From UMGS1649 sp964481385 (lineage in GTDB: Bacteria; Bacillota; Clostridia; TANB77; CAG-465), in NCBI GenBank assembly GCA_964481385.1, contig CAYZTN010000036.1, positions 1-12,757 on the forward strand: a stretch of 12,757 nt of DNA, written 5' to 3'. The notes below the pieces were generated by a model. It ran no database searches. It was not told the DNA's origin and saw nothing but the letters and a program-made list of their open reading frames with translations. This document shows, in pieces, positions 12,731-12,757 of the stretch (position 1 is its first letter; each line of letters opens with the position of its first letter). A program made the position numbers and the translations under genes.

Positions 12731-12757
12731 ACAACCCAAGTTTGCCACTTAACAGGT

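Overview
The window is an AT-rich stretch of a Gram-positive genome, most likely a member of the Clostridia. The signs are strong AGGAGG-type ribosome binding sites on most genes, sigma-A promoters with 17-base spacers and often a TGn extended -10, the gene order rpmG-secE-nusG-rplK-rplA, and membrane-protein families common in that class. The species cannot be named from this sequence. The content is mostly ordinary chromosomal housekeeping plus a right-hand part of accessory genes. I see no insertion sequence, CRISPR array, prophage module or complete defence system.

Left part (1-3132): an alanine/glycine:cation symporter gene (minus strand) diverges from a plus-strand pair. The pair is a COG2509-type FAD-dependent dehydrogenase with an unusual cysteine cluster, followed by a 57-residue two-helix membrane protein, and it has its own promoter and strong terminator. 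Positions 3133-3422 hold no gene but carry two further perfect inverted repeats. A tRNA-Leu(UAA) gene with its own promoter and terminator follows on the minus strand, then a XerD-like tyrosine recombinase.

Middle (4696-6937): a compact minus-strand operon rpmG-secE-nusG-rplK-rplA with one clear promoter. A terminator stands right after rplA, so rplJ/rplL do not follow as they usually do. Stop codons and Shine-Dalgarno sites overlap at rpmG/secE and secE/nusG. Next comes a minus-strand NUDIX hydrolase-SDR oxidoreductase pair, which diverges from a plus-strand gene for a cytoplasmic HExxH zincin-like protein.

Right part (8985-12757, all minus strand): an operon of two small proteins, each with two N-terminal membrane helices; a COG1373 (AAA_14/DUF4143) ATPase gene; and a DUF2238-like membrane protein overlapping a DUF3781-like gene by 62 bases. 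The most striking non-coding feature is a set of three identical 15-base elements at an exact 23-base period, directly upstream of the ATPase promoter. It looks like a multi-site operator and is the best candidate here for something undescribed. Several start codons are placed away from the longest open frame, because promoters or ribosome binding sites decide them.
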